Assembly (NCBI GenBank): GCA_016764435.1 | Contig: JAESRX010000065.1 | Coordinates: 44,773 to 85,164, forward strand | Source: Flavobacteriaceae bacterium | GTDB lineage: Bacteria; Bacteroidota; Bacteroidia; Flavobacteriales; Flavobacteriaceae | Direction of reading: 5' to 3' | Length of the DNA stretch: 40,392 bases | Shown here: positions 31,634 to 40,207 of the stretch, piece by piece | Position numbering within the stretch: position 1 is the first letter of the stretch | How the letters are laid out: every line of letters starts with the position of its first letter | Program-made: the position numbers and the translations under genes | Notes under the pieces: generated by a model | Told to the model about the DNA's origin: nothing | What the model saw: only the letters and a program-made list of their open reading frames with translations | Databases searched by the model: none

Positions 31634-32500
31634 TTTTTGGACGTTGCTAAATTTTCTTGTTTTTTGAATTTTCACAAAATTTGCACAAAAAAATGGGTCA
31701 GGAAAAACTCATGGGTTTTTGATTATTTACGCATAAATTTTGGGGAGTCTAAACAGGAAGAATTTTATATCCGTTACTCCTCTAAAATTTCTTCTAAAGT
31801 CTTTAGTTTTGGTATTGAAAGATTCTGGATCAATCACACTTTCTAGGCTTGCGTATGGATTTTCCTAGGGCCCGTGTTTCTGAAAACACTAGGATGTTCG
31901 CGTTAGGGATAGGAGCGGTTACCCTGCAACTTTTTTTTCTTCTAAAAAAGTGAAGCGTAGTAGCGTATAGCCCGACCCTTGGGGAACGCCCCAATTAACA
32001 GGGACTTTCTCTCAATTTAAAAAGTAAGGGAACACGAGTAAATCGTTTTTTCAATTTCAAAAATTGATTTTTAGGTGCCTTGATTCGCGAAGGCTTGAAT
32101 TCTAATTTCAGGAAGTTAATCACAGCGTTTGTCGTCAGCTATTCCTATTTCCAGCCATGTCGTTTTTGGAATGTTTACTTCCTACAAGGTCTAACCTATA
32201 ATACTTCTAGATAATAGTTGTAAATAGGTTGTTTCTTGTTCTTTGATTATTGCGGAATCGAAAGAAAGCAACTACTTTCCTTCTCTTCTAGGTCTAGAAA
32301 TTATAAAAATGAGGTTGTTTCTAAACGGTTATTTAGAGGAATAATTGCTATAAAAACTTCTTAACTAACTATGTTTTTTGTAACCTGAAGACCTGCAGGT
32401 TGTTACTTTTTTTTCTAGTCTTTATCCCCCCTAAATACCCCTTGTTTTAGTCTTTTAGAAAACGATTAATCCTTAAAACGGGACGTTTAATAAGACAGTA
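31634..32500. other. Gene-free 0.9-kb stretch with debris-like frames
   Basis: No intact gene. Two plus-strand frames look faintly like protein: SKQEEFYIRYSSKISSKVFS followed by FGIERFWINHTF and TAG (31747-31846), and GALIREGLNSNFRKLITAF then VVSYSYFQPCRFWNVYFLQG (about 32074-32210). Neither has a start or a family I know. Palindromic element B is inside (31900-31992). The site, just after a tRNA cluster, is typical for integration and decay of foreign DNA, but no integrase gene or repeated tRNA end is present. Confidence 0.45.
31900..31992 (-). repeat. Dispersed palindromic element, copy B
   Basis: Read on the minus strand: GGGGCGTTCCCCAAGGGTCG, then GGCTATACGCTACTACGC, an ACTTTTTT...AAAAAAGT centre, CCGCTCCTATCCCTAACGC at the end. 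It shares the outer 28 and 13 bases with copy A at 3667-3746; the middle is different and 13 bases longer. Confidence 0.75.
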
Positions 32501-32530
32501 TTTTTTAGAGTTTAAAAAAATATATTTTTG
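32501..32530 (+). promoter_or_regulatory. Promoter of the five-gene envelope operon
   Basis: TTT at 32501-32503, a 19-base spacer, TATTTTTG at 32523-32530 (TAnnTTTG). The first ATG is 29 bases downstream. Confidence 0.65.
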
Positions 32531-32559
32531 AAAGAAATAACCCAAAATTATATAATATA

Positions 32560-33360
32560 ATGAAAAAATTAGTCCTCATATTGTTGATGTTTCAAGTTGC
32601 TATAAGCGCTCAAAGTACGGTAGAAGTATCGGATGATTTAATAATGGAAGATACTTCTTCTAGAAAATTTAAAGGAGAGATCGTCTTAAATGACGGAGAT
32701 ATTTATCTGAAGGCCTCCGAATGTGAATTCTCAGGAGGAGAATTGATGAAGTTAAATTTAAACAAGAAGAAAACTAAAAGGTGGAAAAAGAGAATCAGTA
32801 AGAATAATAATGTAATCAAAGGAGTTACGGTTGTAGGTTCTTTTGATGGAAAAATTATTGAGGTAAAAAAAATGAGATCTCCTTTTAAAGCACCTAAAAA
32901 AAAATCTGGAGCTACACAAGTTGACAACTACGTAAACGGAGTTTTTGAAGCCTATAAAAGATTAAAAATAGCGGTGGAAGAATCTAATTATATCAAAGTA
33001 ACTTCTGAAGAAGTAAATGATGAAACTTTAGGTGTAGTGACTTCATATACTTACTATGATAGTAACTGTAAGGAATTAAGTCAAGAGGAGTTAATTGCAT
33101 TAAAACCAAAAGCACTTTCTAGTTTAGGAAGAACAGGTAAGGCGATGTTGGATCTTTTAGATTATCAAAGTCAACTGATGAAATTAGCTACTTTGGCGGA
33201 TGCTGAATTAAAGACATTGACTGGTTTAAAGGTTCTTATCGCAAATAAAAATTATATCTACGCAAAGGTGGTTTCAGCGTCTTTGATGTTAGAAATTCCA
33301 AAAGTAATTTCAAATGCAAACAAAACTAAAAAATTACTAAAGCAGTTTGCAGATGAGTAA
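32560..33360 (+). CDS. Exported protein, first gene of the CsgG-like operon
   Basis: 266 residues. Signal peptide MKKLVLILLMFQVAISAQ. The mature part has a beta N-terminal segment (FKGEIVLNDGDIYLKASECE), a strongly basic middle (LNKKKTKRWKKRISKNNN and FKAPKKKSG), and a long helical C-terminus (residues 195-266: KAMLDLLDYQSQLMKLATLA, AKVVSASLMLEIPKVI). The charged middle could contact lipid or nucleic acid. I do not recognise the family. The next gene begins inside its last eight bases, so both are co-translated. Periplasmic or outer membrane location expected. Confidence 0.72.
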   Translation: MKKLVLILLMFQVAISAQSTVEVSDDLIMEDTSSRKFKGEIVLNDGDIYLKASECEFSGGELMKLNLNKKKTKRWKKRISKNNNVIKGVTVVGSFDGKIIEVKKMRSPFKAPKKKSGATQVDNYVNGVFEAYKRLKIAVEESNYIKVTSEEVNDETLGVVTSYTYYDSNCKELSQEELIALKPKALSSLGRTGKAMLDLLDYQSQLMKLATLADAELKTLTGLKVLIANKNYIYAKVVSASLMLEIPKVISNANKTKKLLKQFADE

Positions 33361-34180
33361 GTTAATTCTATGGGTATTCACCTTTATGTGTGTAAGTAAT
33401 CTAATGGCTCAACAGGCTAATAATAAAGGGTTACAACTCATTTTAGGTATTGCCGATTTTACAGCAAGCACCCCGCAACAAGAAAGATTTGCGGGGGTTT
33501 TAAAAGAACGTGTTACGGATGTTTTAAATCAAACAGGACGATTTCAATTAGTAGATATTGATGGAAAAGCTAGAAATCAATCGATAGAAAGTTCTGCGAG
33601 TAATTATAAGTCTGAGAACTGGATTGAAGGTAATAAATCTATAAATGCGGAGTATACGTTAACCGCGTATATAGGCAGTATAAAATTCCTAAAATTAAAT
33701 GGAGGGAAAGGCTATAAAGCGACTATTACCTATACGTTAAAGATTTTAAATACAGAGAATGGAAGTTTTATTAAAAATGGGACTAAGACGCTTTCTTCAT
33801 CAGAAAGTAAGGTGCTATTAACTCCTGAAACTGCCCTTCAAAATGCGATAAGTACTACCGAAGATGAGTTAATGGAGTATATAAAGAGTTCATTTCCTAT
33901 TAAAGTTAGTATTGCAAAGATACTCGAAGAAAAAAAAGGAAAAGCACTTGTTTTAATTCTTAAAGGTGGCGCGGGGAATGGGATCCTTAAAGGGCAACTG
34001 TTTACTGCTAAATTTATTGATTATTCAATGGGAAGTCCCTTTCCAATTACTATTGGTAAAATTAAAGTGATAGAGGTAGTCAATGATAATTTTTCGAAAG
34101 CAAAAGTGATCAAAGGAGGTGCCGCTATCTTAAAACATTTTACTGCGGGGAATGAAATTATAAATGAAATTATAAAATAG
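33353..34180 (+). CDS. CsgG/TolB-N-like exported protein
   Basis: 275 residues from the ATG at 33353 (the frame extends two codons to a TTG, which is less likely). Signal peptide MSKLILWVFTFMCVSNLMAQQ without lipobox. The core, LILGIADFTASTPQQERFAG, then LKERVTDVLNQTGRFQLVDI, then EYTLTAYIGSIKFLKLNGGK and ATITYTLKILNTENGSFI, follows the pattern of CsgG-family proteins: strand, short-lived G, a helix with GRF.LV.., and amphipathic strands. In CsgG these form the oligomeric curli pore. The last 90 residues (KVSIAKILEEKKGKALVLIL...GILKGQLFTAKFI) look like an added beta domain. Likely an outer membrane or periplasmic component; no curli fibre genes are nearby. ATGAGTAA overlap with the gene before. 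Confidence 0.75.
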   Translation: MSKLILWVFTFMCVSNLMAQQANNKGLQLILGIADFTASTPQQERFAGVLKERVTDVLNQTGRFQLVDIDGKARNQSIESSASNYKSENWIEGNKSINAEYTLTAYIGSIKFLKLNGGKGYKATITYTLKILNTENGSFIKNGTKTLSSSESKVLLTPETALQNAISTTEDELMEYIKSSFPIKVSIAKILEEKKGKALVLILKGGAGNGILKGQLFTAKFIDYSMGSPFPITIGKIKVIEVVNDNFSKAKVIKGGAAILKHFTAGNEIINEIIK

Positions 34181-34182
34181 AT

Positions 34183-34638
34183 ATGAAGAAAATAATTTTT
34201 AGTTGCATCGGTATATTGTTGTTTCTTTCCTGTAAAACAACAACTAATTTAGTCTCTGAGGTAAAGTATAAGTCGTATACAAACCAAATTATGAGCGTAG
34301 AAGCCATAGGATATGGATCGAATGCTAGTAAAGCCTTAGCTAACGCACAAAAAAATGCGATAGATGTCATCTTATTTAGAGGTGTTCCTAATTCTAATTT
34401 AAACAGTCCTTTAGTGGGGACTAATGAAGCCTTGGCTCTTCAGAAACATAAAAAATACTTTGAGACTTTTTATGCTAATAAGAGGTATTTATCATTTATC
34501 ACTCAATCCGTAACCCAAACTCCTTTTCGAAAATTAGAGAATGGGAATAAAGGACTAAGAGCGACTATAAATGTAAACATACAAAGTCTTAGAGCAGATT
34601 TAGAACACAATGGTCTCATTAGAAAATTCGGTTATTAA
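34183..34638 (+). CDS. LPP20-like lipoprotein
   Basis: 151 residues. MKKIIFSCIGILLFLSC is a lipoprotein signal with lipobox Cys. Then MSVEAIGYGSNASKALANAQ and KNAIDVILFRGVPN show the LPP20-type pattern of a Gly-rich strand followed by a helix with repeated A..A..A spacing; SFITQSVTQTPFRKLENGNK and ATINVNIQSLRADLEH complete a small alpha/beta fold. Such lipoproteins accompany CsgG-like proteins in other Bacteroidota and in Helicobacter envelope loci. It is two bases after the CsgG-like gene and one base before the DUF6175 gene. Probably a lipid-anchored partner of the former. Confidence 0.75.
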   Translation: MKKIIFSCIGILLFLSCKTTTNLVSEVKYKSYTNQIMSVEAIGYGSNASKALANAQKNAIDVILFRGVPNSNLNSPLVGTNEALALQKHKKYFETFYANKRYLSFITQSVTQTPFRKLENGNKGLRATINVNIQSLRADLEHNGLIRKFGY

Positions 34639-34639
34639 G

Positions 34640-35542
34640 ATGAAAAAAATTATATTAATAGTATTTATTTTCTGTACAGCAGTTGGGTTTTCTCAGGATG
34701 AAGTACTACAGGTACAGCCTTCAATAATGGTACTTCCTTATACGGGGTCTGGGGAGAATGCATTGGCTAAATACGAAGAAAAACAAGAATGGAAATCTAT
34801 TATAGCGACCATAAATAAAGCGCTTCAGGATAGAGGGTTTACTCCCAAAGATTTACAAGAAACCATTAATCAAGTTAAGAAGAATAAGGGAATAAATTCA
34901 TTAAAAGGTATTTCTTTTAATATCGAAGAAGAACTCTTATCTCAATCGAGACCTGACATTTTAATCAAAGCACAGATTAATTTTCATACAGAAGGTGCTG
35001 GAAATAGTGTTCAGATTATTCTTAATGCGATACAGCTTTCTAACAGAGGTGTTTTAGCGACTTTACCACAAGTAAGTTCTCCTCATTTTAGGACGGACGA
35101 TTATGGTTATATTGTTAAAAGGCTTTTAAATGATGAGAATGTTATAGAAGAATTTATTACAGATTTAAATAGGGGATTAGGTGAAACAGTTGCTAAAGGA
35201 TTGGCAATAACAATAGTTATACAGTCTCCAAATGATAGTCTTTTTAAATTAGATGATGAGGTTACAGATGACTATGATACGGTTTCAGATTTAATCATTG
35301 ATTGGGTAAAGAAAAAAGCTTTTAAAAATCAATTTAAAATGGGGCGTAGTGATAGTCAAAGTTTAATTTTTGATGAAGTAAGAATTCCCTTGCGAGATGA
35401 ATATGGGAACAATTACAGTATCAATGATTTTGAGAAATCTCTTAGAAAAGCGATTCGTAGAATTATCGCTAAAAAAGATGGGAAAGGGGCACGGTTTTCT
35501 ACCATTGTCCAGGAAGGAACCATTAAAATAATATTACCATAA
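34640..35542 (+). CDS. DUF6175 family exported protein
   Basis: 300 residues from the ATG at 34640; the frame reaches back ten codons into the preceding gene, but only this ATG gives the signal peptide MKKIILIVFIFCTAVGFSQ. QPSIMVLPYTGSGENALAKY, WKSIIATINKALQDRGFTPK and DLQETINQVKK at the front fit DUF6175. DILIKAQINFHTEGAGNSVQ, a YIVKRLLNDENVIEEFI helix and SNDSLFKLDDE-type linkers follow, and a C-terminal alpha/beta part with YSINDFEKSLRKAIRRIIAK. The N-terminal half resembles that of TolB/CsgG-type folds (strand plus helix that recruit partners). Its function is not known. It belongs to the tight five-gene operon and was probably present in one complex with its neighbours. Confidence 0.75.
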   Translation: MKKIILIVFIFCTAVGFSQDEVLQVQPSIMVLPYTGSGENALAKYEEKQEWKSIIATINKALQDRGFTPKDLQETINQVKKNKGINSLKGISFNIEEELLSQSRPDILIKAQINFHTEGAGNSVQIILNAIQLSNRGVLATLPQVSSPHFRTDDYGYIVKRLLNDENVIEEFITDLNRGLGETVAKGLAITIVIQSPNDSLFKLDDEVTDDYDTVSDLIIDWVKKKAFKNQFKMGRSDSQSLIFDEVRIPLRDEYGNNYSINDFEKSLRKAIRRIIAKKDGKGARFSTIVQEGTIKIILP

Positions 35543-35553
35543 AATAAAGTAGA

Positions 35554-36567
35554 ATGAGAAAAATAAAATTAACAGCAATTTTTTTGATGCTTTCTATAGG
35601 GGCATTTGCTCAAAGTATAGATGATATTGGTAAAATAGCATTGTCAGTGGTTATGCCTTCGAATACAGACAATATTAGTTCTAGAGAATTTTCTAAATTA
35701 AAGTCTAAAATTCAACAGCTTACGGCTAAAAATGGTATTTCAGGAAATGGCTATAATAGTAATTTTGTAATCTATCCTAAATTTGAGATTTTTGAGGAGG
35801 AAACTCTTGATGCGGGTCTTACGTCTAAGGTTTTAATTATGGGTGAATTAAGCCTGTATGTATCCCAAACAGAGAACAATTTAATATTTAATACGATTTC
35901 TATTCCTGTAAAAGGGATTGGTAATACAAAAGACAAAGCGATATTAAGTGCGATCAGTAGGATTAATACCAGAGACACTGAATTAAATGCGTTTTTTTTG
36001 GAATCTAAATCTAAAATCATTAATTATTATGAAAACAATTGTGATTTAATAGCGAGTAAAGCGAATGCATTTATTAAGAAACAGCAATATCAAGAAGCCA
36101 TCGGATTATTAATGACGGTACCTGAAGAGGTTAGTTCTTGCTACCAAGCTGTACAAGATATCACTGTGAAAGCCTATATCGCCTATCAAAATAATCGTTG
36201 CAGTACTGCTATTTTAAAGGCCAAATCTAAAATTGCCATAAAAGATATTAAAACGGCCCTTGATTATTTATCAGGTATTGATCCGGACTCTAAATGTTTC
36301 ATTCAATCGGATAGGCTAATTACGGAGATAGAAACGGAAATTACACGACTTGATGAAAGGGAATATTCGAACGAAAGAGCACGTCTTCAACAGGAAATAA
36401 AAGAAGAAAGGTTACGTAGGGAAACTAAGAATAAATTGGAATTAGTAAGGATCAATGCGATCAAAGAAATTGCCATTTCTTATTACCGAAATAAAGGCAT
36501 GCAAACAACTAATTATAATAATTACAATAGAGATTATAATTACGATAGAGATGAAAGAATAGAATAA
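35554..36567 (+). CDS. Exported protein with helical repeats and coiled-coil tail, last gene of the operon
   Basis: 337 residues. Signal peptide MRKIKLTAIFLMLSIGAFAQ. Residues 20-150 are alpha/beta (GKIALSVVMPSN, NGYNSNFVIYPKFEIFEE, KGIGNTKDKAILSAISRINT), and resemble the CsgG/LPP20-type modules of the same operon. Residues 155-260 look like paired helices of TPR type with CYQAVQDITVKAYIAYQNNR and CSTAILKAKSKIAIKDIKTA, and Cys spaced at intervals. The tail from 268 (RLQQEIKEERLRRETKNKLE) is a charged coiled coil ending in a low-complexity NYNNYNRDYNYDRDE segment, typical of a contact surface. Family unknown. A perfect terminator follows 7 bases after the stop. Confidence 0.75.
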   Translation: MRKIKLTAIFLMLSIGAFAQSIDDIGKIALSVVMPSNTDNISSREFSKLKSKIQQLTAKNGISGNGYNSNFVIYPKFEIFEEETLDAGLTSKVLIMGELSLYVSQTENNLIFNTISIPVKGIGNTKDKAILSAISRINTRDTELNAFFLESKSKIINYYENNCDLIASKANAFIKKQQYQEAIGLLMTVPEEVSSCYQAVQDITVKAYIAYQNNRCSTAILKAKSKIAIKDIKTALDYLSGIDPDSKCFIQSDRLITEIETEITRLDEREYSNERARLQQEIKEERLRRETKNKLELVRINAIKEIAISYYRNKGMQTTNYNNYNRDYNYDRDERIE

Positions 36568-36574
36568 TTATAGT

Positions 36575-36606
36575 AAAAAAGAGATGCTTGAGCATCTCTT
36601 TTTTTT
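36575..36606 (+). terminator. Terminator of the five-gene operon
   Basis: AAAAAAGAGATGC pairs with GCATCTCTTTTTT around TTGA, a perfect stem of 13 bp with T run. Confidence 0.9.
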
Positions 36607-36664
36607 AACTCAAATTTATGGTTATCGTTGGTTTTTAATGAATGGTTTTAATACGTACTACTAG

Positions 36665-38479
36665 TTATTGATCTTCTACAATTAATTGTGCTTTAGTATT
36701 ATATTTTTTTCCATTTAGATTGTATATTCGTTTTCCTAAATTAGTACTAATAATGATGCTTGGTGCCTCAGATTCTATTAAAACTTCCCCTTTTTTATTT
36801 ATTAATTTATAACTTCCGTCATATTTTACGGCTGTAATTCCTTGTATAAATTTATAAACTTTTTTATATTTAAATGGCAATACCATTTTTCCTTTTTTAT
36901 CAATACATCCATAATTATCAGTGTCCTTTTTAACAAAAGCAACTCCATCACTAAAACTTTCAATAGAATTATAGATTATAGGAGTAACCATTTTTCCTTT
37001 ATTATCCATAAAACCTAGTTTATAATCTATGTTTTTTAGTCCAATCATTTCTTCTTTAGCATCATAAATATTTATTATATTGGGCAAGGGTGTTTCCTTT
37101 CCTAGGGAGTCAATTTTGAAATATCCTTTTTCATACTTTCCAAATAACTGACCCGAAACCACTTTAATAAACCAATATTTATAGGCTGAAAGTTGTTTGT
37201 TTTCTGAATCAAAAAACGCAAAATCATCCTCCTTACTATCTTGTTGAATTGTTACCAATCCGTTTTTATAACTATCCAGGTTGTAAACGAATAGCGTGTC
37301 TAATGTTTTTATAGAACTATTGAAATGATAATAATAATCCATGCATTCATAATAATTAGATGTTAAATGCATTATCGACTTATTATGGGTAGTAAACAAC
37401 TCCTTTCCTAAGGAGTCTATAAACATTGTCCCGTTTTCCAAATCAACTTCTAAAATATGTTGTGTCTTTACGTTATTTACTGCTTTAAATTGCGTTTTTT
37501 TAGTGGTTGTTTTTTCTCCAAAATATAGTTTTATTTCTGATATATTTCCTTCATAATATCCTTCTAAATAAAGAAAGCCATCAGTGTCAAAAAATTCTGA
37601 ATTAGCTAAATCGGATCTTATCTGATTTTTTAAGGCTTCAATTGTTGTGAATTTATTATTAATTAATTTTTCTTGAATTTTTTCTCCATATTTTAAGATT
37701 TCTTGAATTTTATTTTCATTCCCTTCAATAGGGATTCCGTTACTCGAGGAATATGATTTTCTACTTAATGCTTTTCCTGCGTCATTAAAAGCCTGGATTT
37801 TCAGGAAGTTAGAAATTGTATCCGAAATTTTCAGATAGGCATAGTTTTTTTCGAGTTTAATTAATTCTAAAGTACCTCCATTATGAGTAGCAGTGGGGTT
37901 TTTGAGTGATAATGTCATTGTTTTATACGTATTAGTATAACTTATTTCATAATCAATAACCACACTATCAATGATTGCTCTTTTACCCCAGTCATAAGAA
38001 AAATGAAATCCTACAATGTTATCTTTGATATTTTCCGTTTTAACTTCCCCTTTTTTATAAAATATTTTTTTAGGAGTAAATAATTCCTTAATACCTTCTC
38101 CTAAATCAATTTTTCGCTGATGTGTATTATTCCTAAAACTAAATTTTAATTTAGTAATGTCATTTTTATAATTCTGATTAAATCCTAATACTCCAAATTG
38201 TTTTAAGGCTTTATCTATATTTGTGGTATCTATATTGAATATAGCTTCATAATTTTCTTCTTTATATGTTTTTATTTTAATAGAAGAAAAATCATTGAAA
38301 AGATTTATGAAATTTTCAGCCAAAGTGATGTTTTTTTTAAGTTCAACTTTAACTTCATCAATAGTTAAGCTATCCAAAACACTTAAGAAATTTTCTAACT
38401 CTTTGTTTTGAGTATTTATTTTTTGTTTAGAACAACTGATAAGGGAAATAATGATTAGAATGTATGTTAATATTCTCAT
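36665..38479 (-). CDS. WG-repeat lipoprotein
   Basis: 604 residues. MRILTYILIIISLISC is a lipoprotein signal with lipobox Cys16. Residues 20-300 are mixed, with several strands (KLKFSFRNNTHQRKIDLGEG; YLKISDTISNFLKIQAFN). From residue 380 on, beta repeats of WG type occur: YGCIDKKGKMVLPFKYKKVY, MGFMDNKGKMVTPIIYNSIE, KGEVLIES, each G.ID..GK.v.P..Y. It is the third gene of a minus-strand cluster; its ATG overlaps the stop of the gene before it by four bases (ATGA). WG-repeat proteins are widespread in Bacteroidota but their function is unclear; a surface ligand-binding role is the usual guess. Confidence 0.82.
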   Translation of the reverse strand: MRILTYILIIISLISCSKQKINTQNKELENFLSVLDSLTIDEVKVELKKNITLAENFINLFNDFSSIKIKTYKEENYEAIFNIDTTNIDKALKQFGVLGFNQNYKNDITKLKFSFRNNTHQRKIDLGEGIKELFTPKKIFYKKGEVKTENIKDNIVGFHFSYDWGKRAIIDSVVIDYEISYTNTYKTMTLSLKNPTATHNGGTLELIKLEKNYAYLKISDTISNFLKIQAFNDAGKALSRKSYSSSNGIPIEGNENKIQEILKYGEKIQEKLINNKFTTIEALKNQIRSDLANSEFFDTDGFLYLEGYYEGNISEIKLYFGEKTTTKKTQFKAVNNVKTQHILEVDLENGTMFIDSLGKELFTTHNKSIMHLTSNYYECMDYYYHFNSSIKTLDTLFVYNLDSYKNGLVTIQQDSKEDDFAFFDSENKQLSAYKYWFIKVVSGQLFGKYEKGYFKIDSLGKETPLPNIINIYDAKEEMIGLKNIDYKLGFMDNKGKMVTPIIYNSIESFSDGVAFVKKDTDNYGCIDKKGKMVLPFKYKKVYKFIQGITAVKYDGSYKLINKKGEVLIESEAPSIIISTNLGKRIYNLNGKKYNTKAQLIVEDQ

Positions 38480-39759
38480 TGTCTTATTATTTTAAGTTCG
38501 GAGCTGTTTTGAGCTTGATACAAGTAGTAATTATGTTTGGAGTTAAAGTTTTTTCCTGTTAAAATCAGCATGCTTTCTTTATCTAAAGGAATTGTTTTAA
38601 TTAACTTTCCAGTGGTGTTAAAGTTGATTTTAAAGTTTTCAGAAATACTATACTTGTAGGTGTTTTTAAAATTAGTTAACCATTGAACCCAATTTTCAGT
38701 AAAAAACTTATAATCTGTATTCTGAATTACTTGATTTTCTTCTAAAAGCATTGTGTAAAATAAATCGTTAATTCCTTGTTCATCTTTTGTTAAAACAAAT
38801 TCTCCTATTTTTTTATAAAGTGCAATAATTTTCTTTTTTAATTTTTTGTCTTTACGTAAATCAACTCCGTCGGACCACGCTTTGGGGTAACTATTTAGTT
38901 TCGGTGTAAAATTAATTTCGAACTGCTCTGATTTTTTATCAAACAATAAGGATATTGGGTACAAATAGGTCGTTCCTCCTTTTTTGACTATAGTTGCTAT
39001 TGATGATACTATTTCTTCTGTAGTTTCATTTACTAACGTTGCCTTAAAACTATCTTCTTTTGAAAAAGTATTTCCTTCTGTTGGAAAAACCTTTATTTTT
39101 AACGAAATAGGTCCTTTATCTAATATATAAGGATTTATTGAAATCCAAGAATAGAGATTGTCAATTCTAAGATTATTTAAATACACTTGGTAATAAACTC
39201 CATAGCTGTTTATTTTTAAAATATAGTTAGGATTATTTTTTTCAATTTTAATCTGCTTATAAATATTTGCTAAAGGTATTTTATAGGAGTCATTGAATGT
39301 TATTTCAAGTGTAGCATTGTCCTTTTCTCCAATGTTTGCAAGGTGATTTCCTTTCGCTAGCTCGAGTTTTAGTTTTAAATTTTCCTGTTCATTATCCCAT
39401 TGAAACGTGTGATTCTCCCATAAATCAGTTTTATAATTTCCAAATCCTTTGTCATTTTCTAGTGTTTCTAATAATCTTTTTGCAGAAAAATTTATTGTAT
39501 CTGTGTGTAAAGTTATTCCTAAGCCATGTAATACCAGTTTTTGTATTGGAACGTCATTATAAAACATTCCTTTCGGTGTCAATTCGTCATAATAAAAAGA
39601 ACTATCTATATCTACGTCTATGTTGTTTTTCTGCATTAGATTTAAAATATTATTTAGTTCGTTTTGAGAGTGAATTGTCCCCAAATCGTATTTTGTACTT
39701 GATATATTACAGGACATTAAACTAAAAAACAGGCAACTTAGACTAATCGTTTTTATCAT
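38476..39759 (-). CDS. Lipoprotein of unknown function in the WG-repeat cluster
   Basis: 427 residues from the ATG at 39759; the frame reaches back 17 codons to 39810, but only this ATG gives the lipoprotein signal MIKTISLSCLFFSLMSC. The remaining sequence is rich in Lys, Asn and aromatic residues with many beta strands (KLKLELAKGNHLANIGEKDN; ATLEITFNDSYKIPLANIYK). A helical part follows (LRKDKKLKKKIIALYKKIGE; EQGINDLFYTMLLEENQVIQ), then strands to the end. No domain known to me. It overlaps the gene before it by 17 bases and the gene after it by four, so three proteins are made from one message in fixed order. Confidence 0.72.
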   Translation of the reverse strand: MIKTISLSCLFFSLMSCNISSTKYDLGTIHSQNELNNILNLMQKNNIDVDIDSSFYYDELTPKGMFYNDVPIQKLVLHGLGITLHTDTINFSAKRLLETLENDKGFGNYKTDLWENHTFQWDNEQENLKLKLELAKGNHLANIGEKDNATLEITFNDSYKIPLANIYKQIKIEKNNPNYILKINSYGVYYQVYLNNLRIDNLYSWISINPYILDKGPISLKIKVFPTEGNTFSKEDSFKATLVNETTEEIVSSIATIVKKGGTTYLYPISLLFDKKSEQFEINFTPKLNSYPKAWSDGVDLRKDKKLKKKIIALYKKIGEFVLTKDEQGINDLFYTMLLEENQVIQNTDYKFFTENWVQWLTNFKNTYKYSISENFKINFNTTGKLIKTIPLDKESMLILTGKNFNSKHNYYLYQAQNSSELKIIRQ

Positions 39760-40207
39760 TTCGTAATGTGATTTCAATTTCTCTAAACTTTTCAAATTTA
39801 TTATCTTCATTTTTTTCTATTTCTAAAGTAATTGTTTTTTTGCTATTTCCCCAGGATAAAACGTGGTGTATAATATCTGTTGGTTCACCATACAATTGTG
39901 TTAACTTTTTAATTAAAACGAGTGCATCTTTTTCATTATTGAAAGGTGTAATGTGAATTACCTTATTTAAAGAATACGAAGTATAATATTTCATGTCATC
40001 AACTATAACACCATGAAACCTTAAAAATCGTTCATCTTTAAACGTATAATTATCATCTGATTTGTTTACTCGTAGCTCTTTGAAAAATTTTTCAATATCT
40101 GTTTCAAAATTAATTTCTTCTAAATTCCGAATAAGTTTTTTATAGTTTATTTGAGAATATGTGCATAGACAAGTACACATCAATATTAATGTTATTGTTT
40201 TTTTCAT
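39743..40207 (-). CDS. Small exported protein, first gene of the WG-repeat cluster
   Basis: 154 residues. Signal peptide MKKTITLILMCTCLCTYSQ. The mature part contains KKLIRNLEEINFETDIEKFF, FKDERFLRFHGVIVDDMKYY, SYSLNKVIHITPFNNEKDA, LVLIKKLTQLYGEPTDIIHH and VLSWGNSKKTITLEI, a small alpha/beta fold with a helix around LVLIKKLTQLYG. The last strand and GEPT loop resemble small proteins that compare an actual with a computed value, but I cannot name a family. First gene on the minus strand here; upstream (40208-40392) I see no promoter consensus and no other gene before the window ends. Confidence 0.68.
   Translation of the reverse strand: MKKTITLILMCTCLCTYSQINYKKLIRNLEEINFETDIEKFFKELRVNKSDDNYTFKDERFLRFHGVIVDDMKYYTSYSLNKVIHITPFNNEKDALVLIKKLTQLYGEPTDIIHHVLSWGNSKKTITLEIEKNEDNKFEKFREIEITLRNDKND

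Noticed and set aside
31490-31675. Minus-strand frame across tRNA-Arg copy 2
   Set aside because: SRIRTCDRLLRRQMLYPAEL is the known false translation of the reverse strand of tRNA genes.
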